64,000 bases of DNA from Lineus longissimus (taxonomy: Eukaryota; Nemertea; Pilidiophora; Heteronemertea; Lineidae): contig NC_088313.1 in assembly GCF_910592395.1 (NCBI RefSeq), positions 9,924,501 to 9,988,500 on the forward strand, written 5' to 3'. The translations under genes were made by a program, and so were the position numbers. Below, piece by piece: positions 11,695 through 23,600 of the stretch. The number at the start of each line of letters is the position of its first letter. Positions within the stretch are counted from its first letter, which is position 1. The notes under the pieces are model-generated. The model did no database searches. It was not told the origin of the DNA and saw only the letters and a program-made list of their open reading frames with translations.

Positions 11695-13249
11695 CTACCA
11701 CTCTTTAGGTATGCCATGGGTAGGCAAAACACAGACAATGTTATTGTTACTTTCTTTTTTGGTCTCTGAATCAGTAGTAAAACCGGACATGTTCTGATTT
11801 TGAGCTTTGAAGTCTGGTGCGGTTGGGTTCAATGCCGTAGTTATAAGTTCAAAATGGCGATATCCGTCCGTACCGTACACTTTAGGACATATTGATGAAA
11901 AATGAGTGTCGGTGCCACACACAGGCACTGCGCATCGGCGAAAGCGTTGGGATTTTTGCGGATTGAACGGCGGTTTTCCTGACACACAGTCATCATGGCC
12001 GCATCGGTGGCAGATTCCATGAGCATTCATGATATCGAATTTCTCCTTTTGCGGAAGTGATCTGAATTTGTTACATCCCTTTATAAAGTGATTCGACGTT
12101 TGAGGATGAGGTGGGCATTTTCTCTTCCCTTGAACATGTTGATGATTGTTAGCAGTAGGACTAGGAGGTGACACAGCGGCATGGTTGAAAGCTTTAGAGC
12201 TAGATTGTGACGTTGTCTTCGATGAAGATGAATCAGATCTGAAAGGCCTTGGCGGGTGGTCCTGAGGGGGTGCGGGCATCTTGCCTTCCGAAGTACCTTC
12301 AGCTGGTCATGCAACTATTCCTGTAGACCTAAGATAGTGTCCTTTGCCTTTCCTTCCTGGACAGCTTTCAGATAAGCGACATGGTGTTCTTCGGGAAGTT
12401 TGCGTCGGAGTTGTGTCAACATGACCCGACCATTCAAGTCAGATGTCATGCCTAGTGCTTTAAAATGGGTGGAAAAGTTCTGCAAATGTTCAACAAATCG
12501 AGCCATATGACCAACATTTATGTGTCCCTTACTGTGAGAGGATTCGACTTTCTCAAGATCTGATATGAGCAGGTCAAGAAGACGATATTTGTCGCTATAC
12601 TCATTGTCTAAGATAGACCAGGCCCTTTTGATGCACTTACAGTTTTTGATTGTTTGCTTCTCTCGTGGGCGTTCCATAGATTCGACAAGCTGATACAATT
12701 GTTCATCTGTTCAAGTGTCTTAGTGAATTACCCAAATTGCTCACGAAACTGACGATAATCACGAAAATTACCAGAAAATGTAGGAAACTTTAACTTTGCC
12801 ATCCTAGAAGACAGAGTTTTTGTCAGTGAAGGTGCGACAACACGTGCGGGATCCAGAGGAGGCGTAGGTTTTGGCTTTGCAGCTACAAGTTCCTCAGCCT
12901 TTCGTTGAAGATTGTGAATTCTCGGAACAACGTTGTCGCTTATTTCGTCGATATAAGCAGTTTCTCAGTCCTCCATAGCAGTCTCTGCTATTTCCTGATC
13001 CTCAGGCGAGGTATAAGCATCTGGATTCAACTCGTCAACACACACATTTATTACTACATTGTTCATTGTTCTAATGGTGTCAAGACGTTCCTGCAGTTTG
13101 CAACTAAGATCTTCGAAAACTTTCTCAGGGTGTCCATCAGGTTTAGAAAGCAAAGATTCTGCCTCTTTAATCAGACCAGTCAGAGTTCTTTTCACGTTTC
13201 CCCTGGCCTTTTTAACCTCTTTGGGGGTTTTGGGATCCGTAGTAGCCAT
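11695..13249 (-). pseudogene. BEL/Pao Gag, broken
   Basis: Starts with ATG at 13249 (MATTDPKTPKEVKKARG), followed by a helical region rich in K/E/L. After a stop at 12965 the frame continues beyond the first 95 residues in neighbouring frames: KLKFPTFSGNFRDYRQF (about 12,800-12,740) and the DUF1759-like section 12698-12315 (LISDLEKVESSHSKG, MLTQLRRKLPEEHHVAYL). The last part (12279-11695) is proline/serine rich and has a cysteine/histidine cluster (CHRCGHDDC, CGTDTHFSSICP), a nucleic-acid-binding zinc region. At least three frame breaks. It lies just inside the 5' LTR. Confidence 0.75.
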
Positions 13250-13490
13250 AGTTGTTGATACAAGACGTTTCAGATGCTTTATAACAGTTTCTTAAGCGCT
13301 TAAAATGTTCGTAGAATTTTTGACGAAATAGCGTTCCATATACGTTGCGTCTGACCAACGTGCGTCTGGGACTATAATCTACGTTACACCACTTCCTGAC
13401 CAAACATCGTGGCCCGTTGAATATCGGGCTAAACTTTAGAATTACCGATCGGATGTTCCTCAGCACTATATAAGTTGTGAATCGGTTTAA

Positions 13491-13516
13491 AGGGTTAGGG
13501 TTAGGGTTAGGGTTAC
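13491..13516. repeat. Short TTAGGG telomere-type array
   Basis: About four copies of TTAGGG on the plus strand, inside the leader of BEL element 1 between its 5' LTR and gag. Too short to decide between chance, repair insertion, or a transposon-borne motif. Confidence 0.8.
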
Positions 13517-13636
13517 TTATTCATTATTCGGTATTCATTCGCGCCTTAGACCTATACTTCCGATCGGGAATTCTAAAGTCGTTCCGAATATCGTTCCGTT
13601 TAGGCAAAGTACATGCACGATGATCGGAAAAGCTGT

Positions 13637-14086
13637 TATATACACGTCGGACAAATACTTATGTATTATCATATCGCTTCTTTTATTCGTTATCTTTCGT
13701 TTATTTACGTTACAGACGATTTGATGCAACTTTCACGAAACATAAAACATTTTCTGATCGTGCAGAAATTCGTTGGTGCCGATTCCGCACGGGCCGTGGG
13801 GCCGTGGTGACGAAAACGACCAAAGACAGAATTTGACATTCACTATCACAACATCCCAGGGGACATCCTTTGACAGGAATGTAAACAACAGAAAGTCCAA
13901 AGAGTCAGTTCATCTGAACCAAACTCAAGAGTCTGAAATTGTCTGTAAGAGTGTCTGTTACCTAAACATAGAGTCACAATACATGTACATAGCAAATCTG
14001 GTCACGCTTAATCAGCGCTTGGAATAAAATGTGAAAAGACTTCTAACTCAGTGGCCATTACTCCACTGACACTAACTTAAAATCAA
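13637..14086 (-). repeat. BEL element 1, 5' LTR
   Basis: Direct repeat of 7221-7656. It is upstream of gag on the coding (minus) strand. Contains a local duplication (GGGCCGTGGGGCCGTGG, near 13,793) absent from the other LTR. Confidence 0.8.
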
Positions 14087-14805
14087 CACACTATCACAAC
14101 ACTACACTTACCATATAGCTCGCTCAAGACCTCCCTAATATGTAAAGAGCAAGCTCTAGTGAACTCACACAACTGTATGTCCTAGCAGACGATTTTTAAA
14201 TACATGATGTCTCACACCCGCACTTCAGTGGCGCCGTTGTGAATAAATCTACTTGTGTGAATGGTCAATGGCTCATGACGGCATGAAATAATTGCGTCAC
14301 GAGGAAGGAAACAATAACTGTGGGTGCGGCGCGTCATGAATGCAGGATCGGCCAACGCGCGGCCCATATGGAATGCGACAAAACTGTACCGGAACCAGAA
14401 TTGTCATGGGACTGCACAATTTTTTTCAGATTCGATGGACATATGAATTTTGTTTACACTTTACATACAGTGTATACACACGTTATCATTACACTCACTA
14501 CGTTGTGTGAGTGATTAACTTTTACGCTGTCAATGAGATCATGTGCCATTTGTTTACACCCACAATGTCACATGGTTCCTGTCACTGCTATTTTTAGAAA
14601 TCCACATGGATGGAGAACTATAGTATACTCAAGCCGTTATCTATGTTTAAAAGTTTGGGGAGCCAAAGTTTTTGAAATTTTCTTGTGAAAAGATTGACAG
14701 GTCATCTTAGTACTTTGTTCGCAGGGTAAAATAGGCCTATGGGTTTAACTCTTATATCATGGGATAATCTGGGGAGTTTGGGGTCTGCCAACCACAGGGA
14801 GTAAT
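14087..14805. other. No gene seen
   Basis: Right flank of BEL element 1. No credible frame; a few short direct motifs only. Confidence 0.5.
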
Positions 14806-14972
14806 GTTCGACTCCTGATCTGGGTGTGGCCCAGTGGTAAGGTATCCAAAACTAAAGGCCTTGTAACTGGGATGTGAAAGTTGTTGGGGACCTTAAGTTT
14901 GATACCCATTTTCACATCGGGGTTACTGAAGGCCAGTTGGGTTACAAGACTTGTTGTAACTTGAAAAAAAAA
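14806..14972 (+). repeat. tRNA-derived SINE-like sequence
   Basis: TGGCCCAGTGG (about 14,826) fits an RNA polymerase III A box. GTTTGATACCC (about 14,898) resembles a B box, with another B-box-like GTTCGACTCC at 14,806. An A-rich tail (eleven A) ends the unit near 14,973. The A-to-B spacing is longer than in a normal tRNA, so this is a diverged SINE at best. Confidence 0.4.
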
Positions 14973-15448
14973 AAGTAAATTATATTCTTGAATGCAATGC
15001 ATTCCAACAATTCAACATTCATTACTGTTGTCACTTTTTATAGTCTGATCATGTCGGCAGTATTCTGAGATGCAAATATAAATATATAATATAAATCTGA
15101 TAACCAGCAAATAAGGTGCACAAAGTTTTCATGACTTTTAAAAACCATGCAAACCCCTCCGAAAAGCAGACCTAGACCTTACAGTGCAGAATTGGACTTC
15201 AGCAAACTGCCTCAAGTGCAAGTATCAACTAGAACTCCCCCCCCCCCCCCCTCTTATTAAGGGTCCGAAATCCACACCTCATCACTAAAATGCCAAAACA
15301 GTTCGTCAGAGCAGCGACGTCCTGAAAACCCTGCAACATGTACAAAGTAACCAATACACAAGATTTCGAAATACTATCACCACAAGTATTGGAAAGATTG
15401 TCAGAGTCACCAACTAATCACGGAGAGTGTAAAGATACACGTTGATAC
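14973..15448. other. No gene; poly(C) run
   Basis: AT-rich, with a run of C near 15,236-15,251. Nothing else recognised. Confidence 0.5.
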
Positions 15449-15619
15449 TTGCATATGCATGTAGGATTCAACAGATAGACAGATCCAGAAGAATCCATTA
15501 ATCATTGCTTGGATTGGAATATTTGCACAATATTGACGATACAGAGAATCACATCTGTCACACGCTCTAACGCCTTTGTCGCTGTCCTTAGGAGCTGTCG
15601 AATTGGTAGTGTCAGCCAT
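15449..15619 (-). CDS. Possible first exon, unknown protein
   Basis: A minus-strand frame from ATG 15619 (MADTTNSTAPKDSDKG) includes CDRCDSLYRQYC, a small cysteine cluster, and a hydrophobic stretch (AMINGFFWICLSV). A possible splice donor (CAA|GTATCA) lies at 15,448. The start is preceded by AGCC, a reasonable Kozak context. I do not recognise a family. It lies 3' of the kinase gene on the same strand; it could be a separate small gene or chance. Confidence 0.25.
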
Positions 15620-16500
15620 GTTGAAATTCCCCCCGGTGACGTAGAATCACATGATCTATGATTAATTCATGAATATTAATGAAAGTCCCTGGCGCTTTAG
15701 GGAATTAGCCTCTACCATTGGATTTCATTAACTGCCAGAAGTGTCGTTGTTCGTCAGGTCTAACATTTGTATATGTGTTTGGTGCCAAAATGTAGCTTTA
15801 CTTTTTCCAGGTTTCAAATAAAACAGCAATATATGAAAACTTCCGACTTGTCCGAGTCATGAATACTGTTCACATATCACATTGATGTCCTTATTAAGTT
15901 ATACACACATGTGCAACGAACAAAGTGATCCTTAGAGAAACAAATGACTGGGTTTTAGCGTTCAAATGTCAGGGTCCATGTGTGTTTATGTTGAATGTTT
16001 CTTGTTTTCGTTCTGGGTTGCACAGGGGTTGAAATGAGAAGACGACCGTCCTACTTAGGAGTATAAGGAGAGCATCCTGTCTTTATTTTTCCTGTAGTGC
16101 TGAAGCCGACCTACTCCAGCCCTGTAAAATAAATTGCAGGAACAACATAAAATCCTTATAAATGTTGCGATCACCAACCGTGCAGCTTCCCTTAGGCAGC
16201 CGGCCCACCTTATTTACATGACCTGTCAATCACAATGTCATTCAGGTCACTTAACCAATCAAAATCTACTTCTTCATGTCTAACCCAATCATCTTGTTGT
16301 ATGCACTTTATATATTACTATGTTGTTTTACAATAAATTAGAGTTAGTAAGACTATCAAGCCTTATATATCTATGTGTTGTATCTATGATCTTATAGCAA
16401 AGCCACGTGCTAGAAGGCCCCGGACTCTCCTTTCCTGAATACCCAATGTGGAAGTGAAGTTGCCCGTCTTACTTGACCCCACAATAAAGATATGGAAGTG
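15620..16500. other. No gene; promoter/LTR-like words
   Basis: Contains AACCAATCAAAATC (CCAAT-like), TTTATATATTA and AATAAA between 16,250 and 16,340, as in an old solo LTR or a promoter. No matching second LTR or target duplication was seen. Confidence 0.3.
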
Positions 16501-16502
16501 AC

Positions 16503-17110
16503 TATTTGGCAAGCCCGGCTCACCAAACAGCGCCTTTTTTCTGCCCTAGATGGAGAGCCGAACTCATGCATATTCAACCATCCAGGAGCTCATTATCATT
16601 CGTGGCAACACGGCCAGCAACACTGGAGTTACAGTGAAACGCCTTTAGAAATGCACACTAATGCATTTAACATGCTTATCAGTTAAATCACGTTTATGAC
16701 TTTTTTGTAAATCCATACAGTCATGTACATGTACATGCTTCTTCATGGATTATTGCCCAAAACCCGAGTTTAGTAACAGAAATTGAACCGAGAGCGGGAA
16801 GTCGGCCATTGTTAAATATGTGCATATAAATTCGAATATGACGTCACTGCTCTCTGATTGGCCAACATGTTGTAACCTCCCCGGGTCGCCAAAGAGGGTA
16901 GTATTTTTGCCCTGTTTGGCAAGCCCGGCTTGCCGAACAGGGTGGCTTTTTAGTGCTGTTTGGCAAGCGGCTCTCCAAACAGGACAAAAAAAGATGCCTG
17001 TTTAGCGAGCGGCTTGCCAAATAGACCCGGCCTAAAGATATTGTGATTTCTTCTCCACCTGATTGCCATGATTGTAGCAAATTGTGATTTGCCAAACACA
17101 GAAACGTTCC
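16503..17110. repeat. Cluster of TTTGGCAAGC palindromes
   Basis: Imperfect palindromes pairing TTTGGCAAGC with GGCTTGCC(A/G)AA occur at about 16,503, 16,914, 16,956 and 16,998, the last three spaced 42 bases apart; a half-site GATTTGCCAAACACAG follows at 17,081. Each could form a hairpin of about 10 base pairs. No coding frame spans them convincingly. Confidence 0.65.
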
Positions 17111-17590
17111 GATTCCGTTACCCCGTAATATCTTCATGGCATGTACAGTCGAATTGGGGAGCTTTTAGAGGGTTGTCTGAACTTGTTTCCTTTTTGTTAG
17201 GTGTATACTTATTCTGTGTATATTATGTGTGTTCAATCTCTGATATACTGAATGCATTGTGTCGTTCTGGAATTAAGTCAAACTACAATAAGTTATGTTT
17301 TTGTTTTTTTTTGGGGGGGGGGTCATTTAACTGGTATATTGAATTCGAAAACACTCCAAACAATCTTTCCTCGGTCCATGTGCTTTTTGCTGAAAATAAC
17401 CTTCCAAGGTATTTTAATGTAAGTTAAGTACCTGGAATGGTGCTATTTGACCATTTAACGAATTTATTAGATTATTAATGGAAGGTGGCATGCGAAAGTT
17501 TCATTTTTTAAAGGCTCAAACTTGCAATGATCGCTTACATTGAGGGTACTGATACTTAGAAGACTGCTTGATTTTTTACGCTATACTTAC

Positions 17591-17661
17591 TCTAGGTATT
17601 CTTTTGGCATCCCAGCCATCGCCAGTGTGGTCATCATCATGTGCACCATAAAGCAGGTACC
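17591..17661 (-). CDS. Kinase exon 7
   Basis: Acceptor TGCTTCAG|; encodes GTCFMVHMMMTTLAMAGMP then KEYL. Donor CTAGA|GTAAGT, phase 2, so at least one more exon should follow; none was recognised to the left. Confidence 0.6.
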
Positions 17662-20600
17662 CTGAAGCATAAAGAATAAACAAATCGTTCGGAAACAACA
17701 CTGTATGTAAACTCGATTCTATATGGGAGGCCCGACGATGTTGTGTGCTGACGACATTACATACACGTACAGACAGACGCTTTTTAATTCTACTAACGAT
17801 TCATCTTTAGTAATTAGCATAAATGTAGCTACCGAGTTACCTGAACAAAAGTTTCCAACGCTGATTTTGCGGTGACCAAGAAACCAAACATTCATGATTA
17901 CATGTTTTCCGTTATTTATTTCTTCACTATTTTCGGAATAGCAAGCCTTTATTCATTTTCAGAATAGCGGGCCGTTTTTCCATTTCCGGACTAGCGGGCC
18001 TTCGGACTACGTGCCTGTAATTGATTTTGCTTTACAATACAAGTAATATCTGGTATTTGGAGAAGGGCATTTACTCACAATCTGGTACATCTCTGTTATA
18101 TCTAAATATTTTTCCAACTCCGTTTCATCCACCTTCTCTGAGCCCTTATCGAGGCGGTTCCGCTCGGCCAAGTAAACCCTCATGAAGTCCTTATTTTCTT
18201 CCCTTGTAAACCCGCGTGCGGTTGGGTCACCATCAAAGCCTGTCGAATAATAAATGTAATATTAGTTCGTTATTCAGGCATAAACATACACGCGAAGGAC
18301 AACTACATCCATACTATCGCACATAGCGGATACACGATGTACAAGTCAAGCTTGCCTATAATTGTGTCACTGCATCTGAGAGCCAATTAGGCATGATGAA
18401 TCAACAATTTGGCTCTCCGCAGATAAGAATTACCAAACTTTCCGATTTTTAAACCATTAACTTGGTCAAACTAGGTCTACCAAATAGACCAGGTGCTGAC
18501 TGGACCGAATATATTGACCGGAGATGAATGTATCCATATTTGACATTCTTAGCCATGATACATGTACATGTATATTAAGTTACATTCCCTCTGCCAGTAT
18601 TAGCTTCCGTCTTCCGTGATTCTCGTGATGTTATTGGATTGAAACAATCGAAGGCCTTAGTGCTCACTAATGAGATAAGTGACTCAATGTCGTTAAGTAA
18701 ACAAGCCCATTTTAACCATGGTGGAAGGTTTAGTTGATATTCTGGAACTACGGCGTTTGCTACCTCTTTCCTCTTTCTCGATATCACAACTTGTGAGTGC
18801 CACTGCACACAACCCGTGAAAGTTGTTTGGTTGGGTTGATGTTATCAGAATAAGCGCCGATAACCCGATGATAAGACAGTTTAACATTAGGAATTTAGAC
18901 CAGGGTGGGACCGATCTTTGTTTGAAGACAGTGTAGACAATGCATTGGACTAGGCCAGAATTTTTTTTACCGCTAGTTAAAGGGCGAAATAACGTAATGT
19001 AAATGATAAGAAACACGGAGAGCCCGGATGCAGCACCATATGCGTCACATTTGGATTGTGTATCTCGGCCACATTTTTTTCATATTGCATATTATGGCAT
19101 TTTCTTCTGATAACTGTAAAAAGCAATGGGTCATATCTTATCGAAACTTCGCTTTCTTGGTCGAAATATGAATATTGAATTGATTTCTTCTAACGAACAG
19201 CATTAATTAAAAAGTTAAAGTTAAAGTTGACCAGAAAAAACGCCGCAAACTCATGACTCGCGACCAATATTATGTAATGTAAGTTCTGCACGCTCTGACA
19301 GTGTGGCGACACTGATTCATTCAATCAAGCATTGTCATTCATCGAAGTCATACTCGAGCAAGCAGGAAGGCATAATGTCAAGCAAAGTCAAGAATGGTGA
19401 AGAAAAACTCAGCGATGAAGCATATGATTCATTGGCCAAGGCATCTCCACGCCGTTGGATTCGAAATTGAGCGCGGTCTCGAAAAGACAACGGCAGATTG
19501 GCGCTACAGTTCGCAAATGAATGCGAATACATTGTAACACGGCCACACTACGCAGTCTATATTCGGCCAAATTATCCCAATGAGTTCAGGTCTTAAAGGC
19601 CATATATCTAGGTTTTTTGCCATTTTCTGCTGTAAGACGATTTCAAAAGTGTACCTAACACTTTATACAATACAGAAAACCAAATGCAATTAGCTCCATC
19701 CATTTTGAAGATATAGCCAATTATGTGTTTGACAACTTGATTACCAGAATTAGGTGGACTCGTTCAATTTATCCCGGCTGGCTGCACTTCCTTGGCTCAG
19801 CCATTGGCCTTACTGTAATGAAATCTTTCAAATAACACGCCAGAAACCAATGGAAGGGATGGAAAAGGAAAACACCGATGCAAAAGGAACAATCACTAAA
19901 ATTGGACTGAGAGATGTTTTATGCAAATTATCGGCGACGCTTGGGAGGCTGTACGTCCCAATGTAATTGAGAGTGGGTTTGAGGTTGCACTGCGCCCTGT
20001 GTTGGTTGAAGCAGGACAATATTTAGCTGTTAATGAGGCAAATGAGGGCGGCATAGAGTCCATGGATGTGCTGAACGACGAAATCGTGCAGGATTAACTT
20101 CCTTTTACTATAGGGTGACCCAAAAGAACTTCCGCCCATCAACACCATTTAACTGTCTTCCTCTCGTTCGAGGGAATTTATGTCTGAGAACCTGTACCTC
20201 ACTATGCTTTACGCACTATGTAGGCCTAACAGTTGCCCCAGCTGGTGTAATTCAGTAATCAATTTCATAAATAGCATGTCGTCTTTATTTCCTAATTGTC
20301 CGAGTAGAAAACCGTGGGTCCATTACAACAAGCATGGCTGGTCAATGGCACACGGATCTTGGGCGTTTCAATGAACCGTTGATCCTTACGATTTTGCTGA
20401 TCTAGTCAATCCAGACAGAATTCGCAGTTACTTGAAGACATGCCTCTATTCATGAATGTGGCTATGCAGTATTCGTGGATTGGGGCATGGCCAATGGACT
20501 GGTCGTTTAAAACCGAGAATAGAGTAATACTCTGTTTCCTCACGTATACCATCTTTGGGCGCCATATTTAAGAGGCACGAAGGGATGAATACCACGCATA

Positions 20601-23600
20601 CCTAATACAAGAATTAGGCCTAGTGGATTGGACTGATTGGCTCGGATCGTGGCGCAGATATATGACCACAGACACCCACTACTTGCAGTCCACTACCATT
20701 GGTCGATGGCATTTTAAATGAATTGAATGGGTTGTATTACCAGACAATCGTGTTTGGGCTTTATGCACGACATGACCCAGGCGGAGCAAATGGACAATGC
20801 CCATTCATCACATGGGAAAAGAAATACCGCCCCGAATGTGGTGAAACCTATGCGTACCCCACCCAATGTATAGACACTTTTATTTTGTATAATGCCCGCC
20901 GTTCACGATCAAATTTAATTTGACCAAAAAAATATGACCAAAAAGTTTGATCGTGAACGACGGGAAATTGGATGAAATATGTTCCTAGGATAAAAATTGT
21001 TGTGGATAGAACCGGTCCTATTTATTTAGTACGATTCGGAAATATTGGATCGTGAGCGGCGGGATTGGATTTTTTCTGTACGATTAACCGTTTGAGTCAA
21101 AGTAGCCATTTCAATATTATCGGGCCATCAATCAATGAACACATCAATTAGATGGGGTTTTTTGAGGTGTGACGCGCATTGGCGTTTTTAGTAACAATTA
21201 AACCATGGTCTTTCACTATCCGAGCTGTCTAAATAGGTAGGCCTATTCATATGCTGTACCGATCCTTTGTGAGCCGGGACAGCGACAAAGACAGTTAATA
21301 GTTATAATAATTAGTATTATGCGCCAAGAAATAATTCAGGTACACTTTATACAAGCAACTCGCACCATACCTGCACACTCGGTCGAAACGCAGGCTTGTA
21401 CCAAGATGGTTTGGACACAAAATGCTGTAGATGTGTTGATTGAAGAGAATAGGGCTCGCAGCAATTGCAGTTATGGTTGCACATGCCGCAATCAGTCTTG
21501 ACTGCACGGGAGCCATATTGGAAAAGATTTGATGAAATAAATCCATCGTGCACGACGGGCGGCTGAACTGGAAAATTTGACACAAAAGTTTGACCAACAG
21601 ATTTGACCAAAATATTTGATCGTGAACGGCGGGCATTAGCGGTATGGGAAGACGTTATACGTAAGGAAACAGAGTATTTGGATCACATCGTCTCTTTGTG
21701 TTTAACAAAGAGACGCGGCCTGCTTTAGCCCCAGCAATGCTCGGCGTTTTCCCCTTTTAATGCCTTTTATGATCTTTTTGTGCATGAAATGTATGTCTCA
21801 ACCCAACCACGACGATTCAGTGCACCAACGAGCAATCATCAACAATGACTCACGTAATCGTACCCCATGTTAGTATAATTGTTTAGCGTCTATGGCAAGC
21901 GGAGTGTCCAGTAATTAAAAAAACTAGATTTATTCAAAAAACCTGGTTTTTTACCTAGTAAACTAAGTTTATTTGGATAAAAAATATAGTTTTTTTAAAA
22001 CAACCTTGTTTTTTTCCTAAAAAACCGAGTTTCTTTAATAAAACCAAGTTTTTTACCTAATATATAAACCTTGTTTCTATCCACAAATGTCAAGTTTAAC
22101 AAATAAACTTGGTTTTATTCCCTAAAATATAAGTTTTTCATCCAGTGGTAATAAACTTAGTTTTATAGAAAAGAATCTTGGTTTATTAACAATAACTGGA
22201 CAAATGGCTAATAAACCTACCTTTTTACGTAAAAAACTTGGTTTTATACAAAACAACTTAGTTTTTTGCAATGAAACCTGGTTTTATTGTAAAAATGTAG
22301 GTTGTTTTGAATAACTGGACAAACGGCGTGCAAAAATATTCTTTCTATTAAGAAACTTGTATTTTCTACCTCGCCCCATGTACACAAATCCGCGATGTTA
22401 TCGGGATGAGGATGGGCAACCTCGGCACCACGTGGTACTTAAATGCCCTGTAGCCAGTGCGATTCTGAATCATGGCGGTGCTGACTACATTAATGCTGCA
22501 CTGCACTGCACTCTGTAAACTAGTTAGTGAGACCCTAACCTCATCCAAGATAACTCAATGTTGGTAGGATCCTGGTTTAAAAATGTAAGTTTTCTAATAA
22601 ACCAGGGTTTTTTTTTAAACTAGGTTTATTAGTAATAAACTTAGTTTTTTTAAAATAAACTAGGTTGTTTTGGTAATAAACCTTGCTTTATTGAATAAAT
22701 GGACATTTCTGTACAGAAACTTATATTTTATACGATTATGTGGTAAAAAACCAGGTTTTTAGGTAAAAAACAGTTTATTTAGAATAAAATGTTTGTTTCT
22801 GTTAAAAAACCTACTTTATTAGGAAGGAAAGTAAAAAAACTTGGTTTTATTAAAGAAACTCGGTTTATTAGGAAATAAACAAGGTTGTTTTAAAAAAACC
22901 TATATTTTTTCAAAATATAAACTTAATTTATTAGGTAAAAAACCATCTAGCGCCAATTATATGAAACGAAGACTCAACAGAGTGCTCGTTCAATTTGAAA
23001 TATGCGAATCTTGGCCGGACCCTGGCTCTTTAAAGGCGAATTCCTCGAGAAACACTTGACAGATTAAATCAGAAGTGATGCTGTTCGTTAGAAGAAATCA
23101 ATATCATTTTTTTGAGACCAAGAAAGCGAAGTTTCGATAATATATTAATGATTGTTTTACAATTATCTGAAGAAAACGCCCCAATTACGTAATTCTAAGT
23201 TGAACCTTTATGTTTATTCCTTTATGGTTGTATGCAATAGGTTAGTAGCGGTGTCATCAGTGCTGCTCACTGACGGTGCCCTCAGTACCTACCCGAAGCG
23301 GCTCCATCTAAAAAGTTTGCGATGTCTAGGATCGGGTTACACAGGCCACAAGCCTCGAGGTCGACAAAAATAACTTGGTCTGAAAATGCAAGAAATTGGG
23401 CAAATCCAACTGCATGTATTAAAAGCGAAAATAAGAAGCTTTCGCCGACCACCGTAAAACACGTCCATGCCCAAGTCAGTTGAAAGAAGGGTCTCATCAC
23501 CCACCGTCACGTAATACTGTGGATCTCGCAAACATCCTTAACTAATACTAACAATGGCATCCTAATACTAACAATGGCATGAGAACTCTCAGTTTTTCTA

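Larger units (their letters stand above)
7221..14086 (-). mobile_element. BEL/Pao LTR retrotransposon 1, degenerate
   Basis: Two direct repeats of about 440 bp (7221-7656 and 13637-14086) flank, on the minus strand, Gag, DUF1758 protease, reverse transcriptase with YIDD, RNase H, integrase and a DUF5641 C-terminus: the BEL/Pao order. Coding is broken into at least eight frames and the integrase core has an internal deletion. LTR copies differ by several substitutions and small indels (for example an extra GGGGCCGT at about 13,797). No clear target duplication was seen. Non-autonomous and fairly old. Confidence 0.85.
19098..23177. mobile_element. TIR-flanked 4.1-kb block
   Basis: An inverted repeat of about 100 bases flanks this block: 19098-19204 and 23078-23177 both contain (in opposite senses) TTTTCTTC(T/A)GATAA, TTATCGAAACTTCGCTTTCT and TGATTTCTTCTAACGAACAG. 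Similarity is roughly 80%. It lies in intron 5 of the kinase gene. It could be one decayed DNA transposon with later nested insertions, or two copies of one repeat in opposite orientation. Confidence 0.55.

Noticed and set aside
16160-16402. Solo LTR (TGTTGCG...TATAGCA with CCAAT, TATA and AATAAA words)
   Set aside because: No target duplication and no second copy in the window; the words are too common to decide.
21689-21715. Rho-independent-type terminator
   Set aside because: A perfect hairpin without a T tract, in eukaryotic DNA; no reason to call a terminator.
21907-22960. CRISPR array
   Set aside because: Palindromes recur but are not identical repeats with unique spacers, and the genome is animal.
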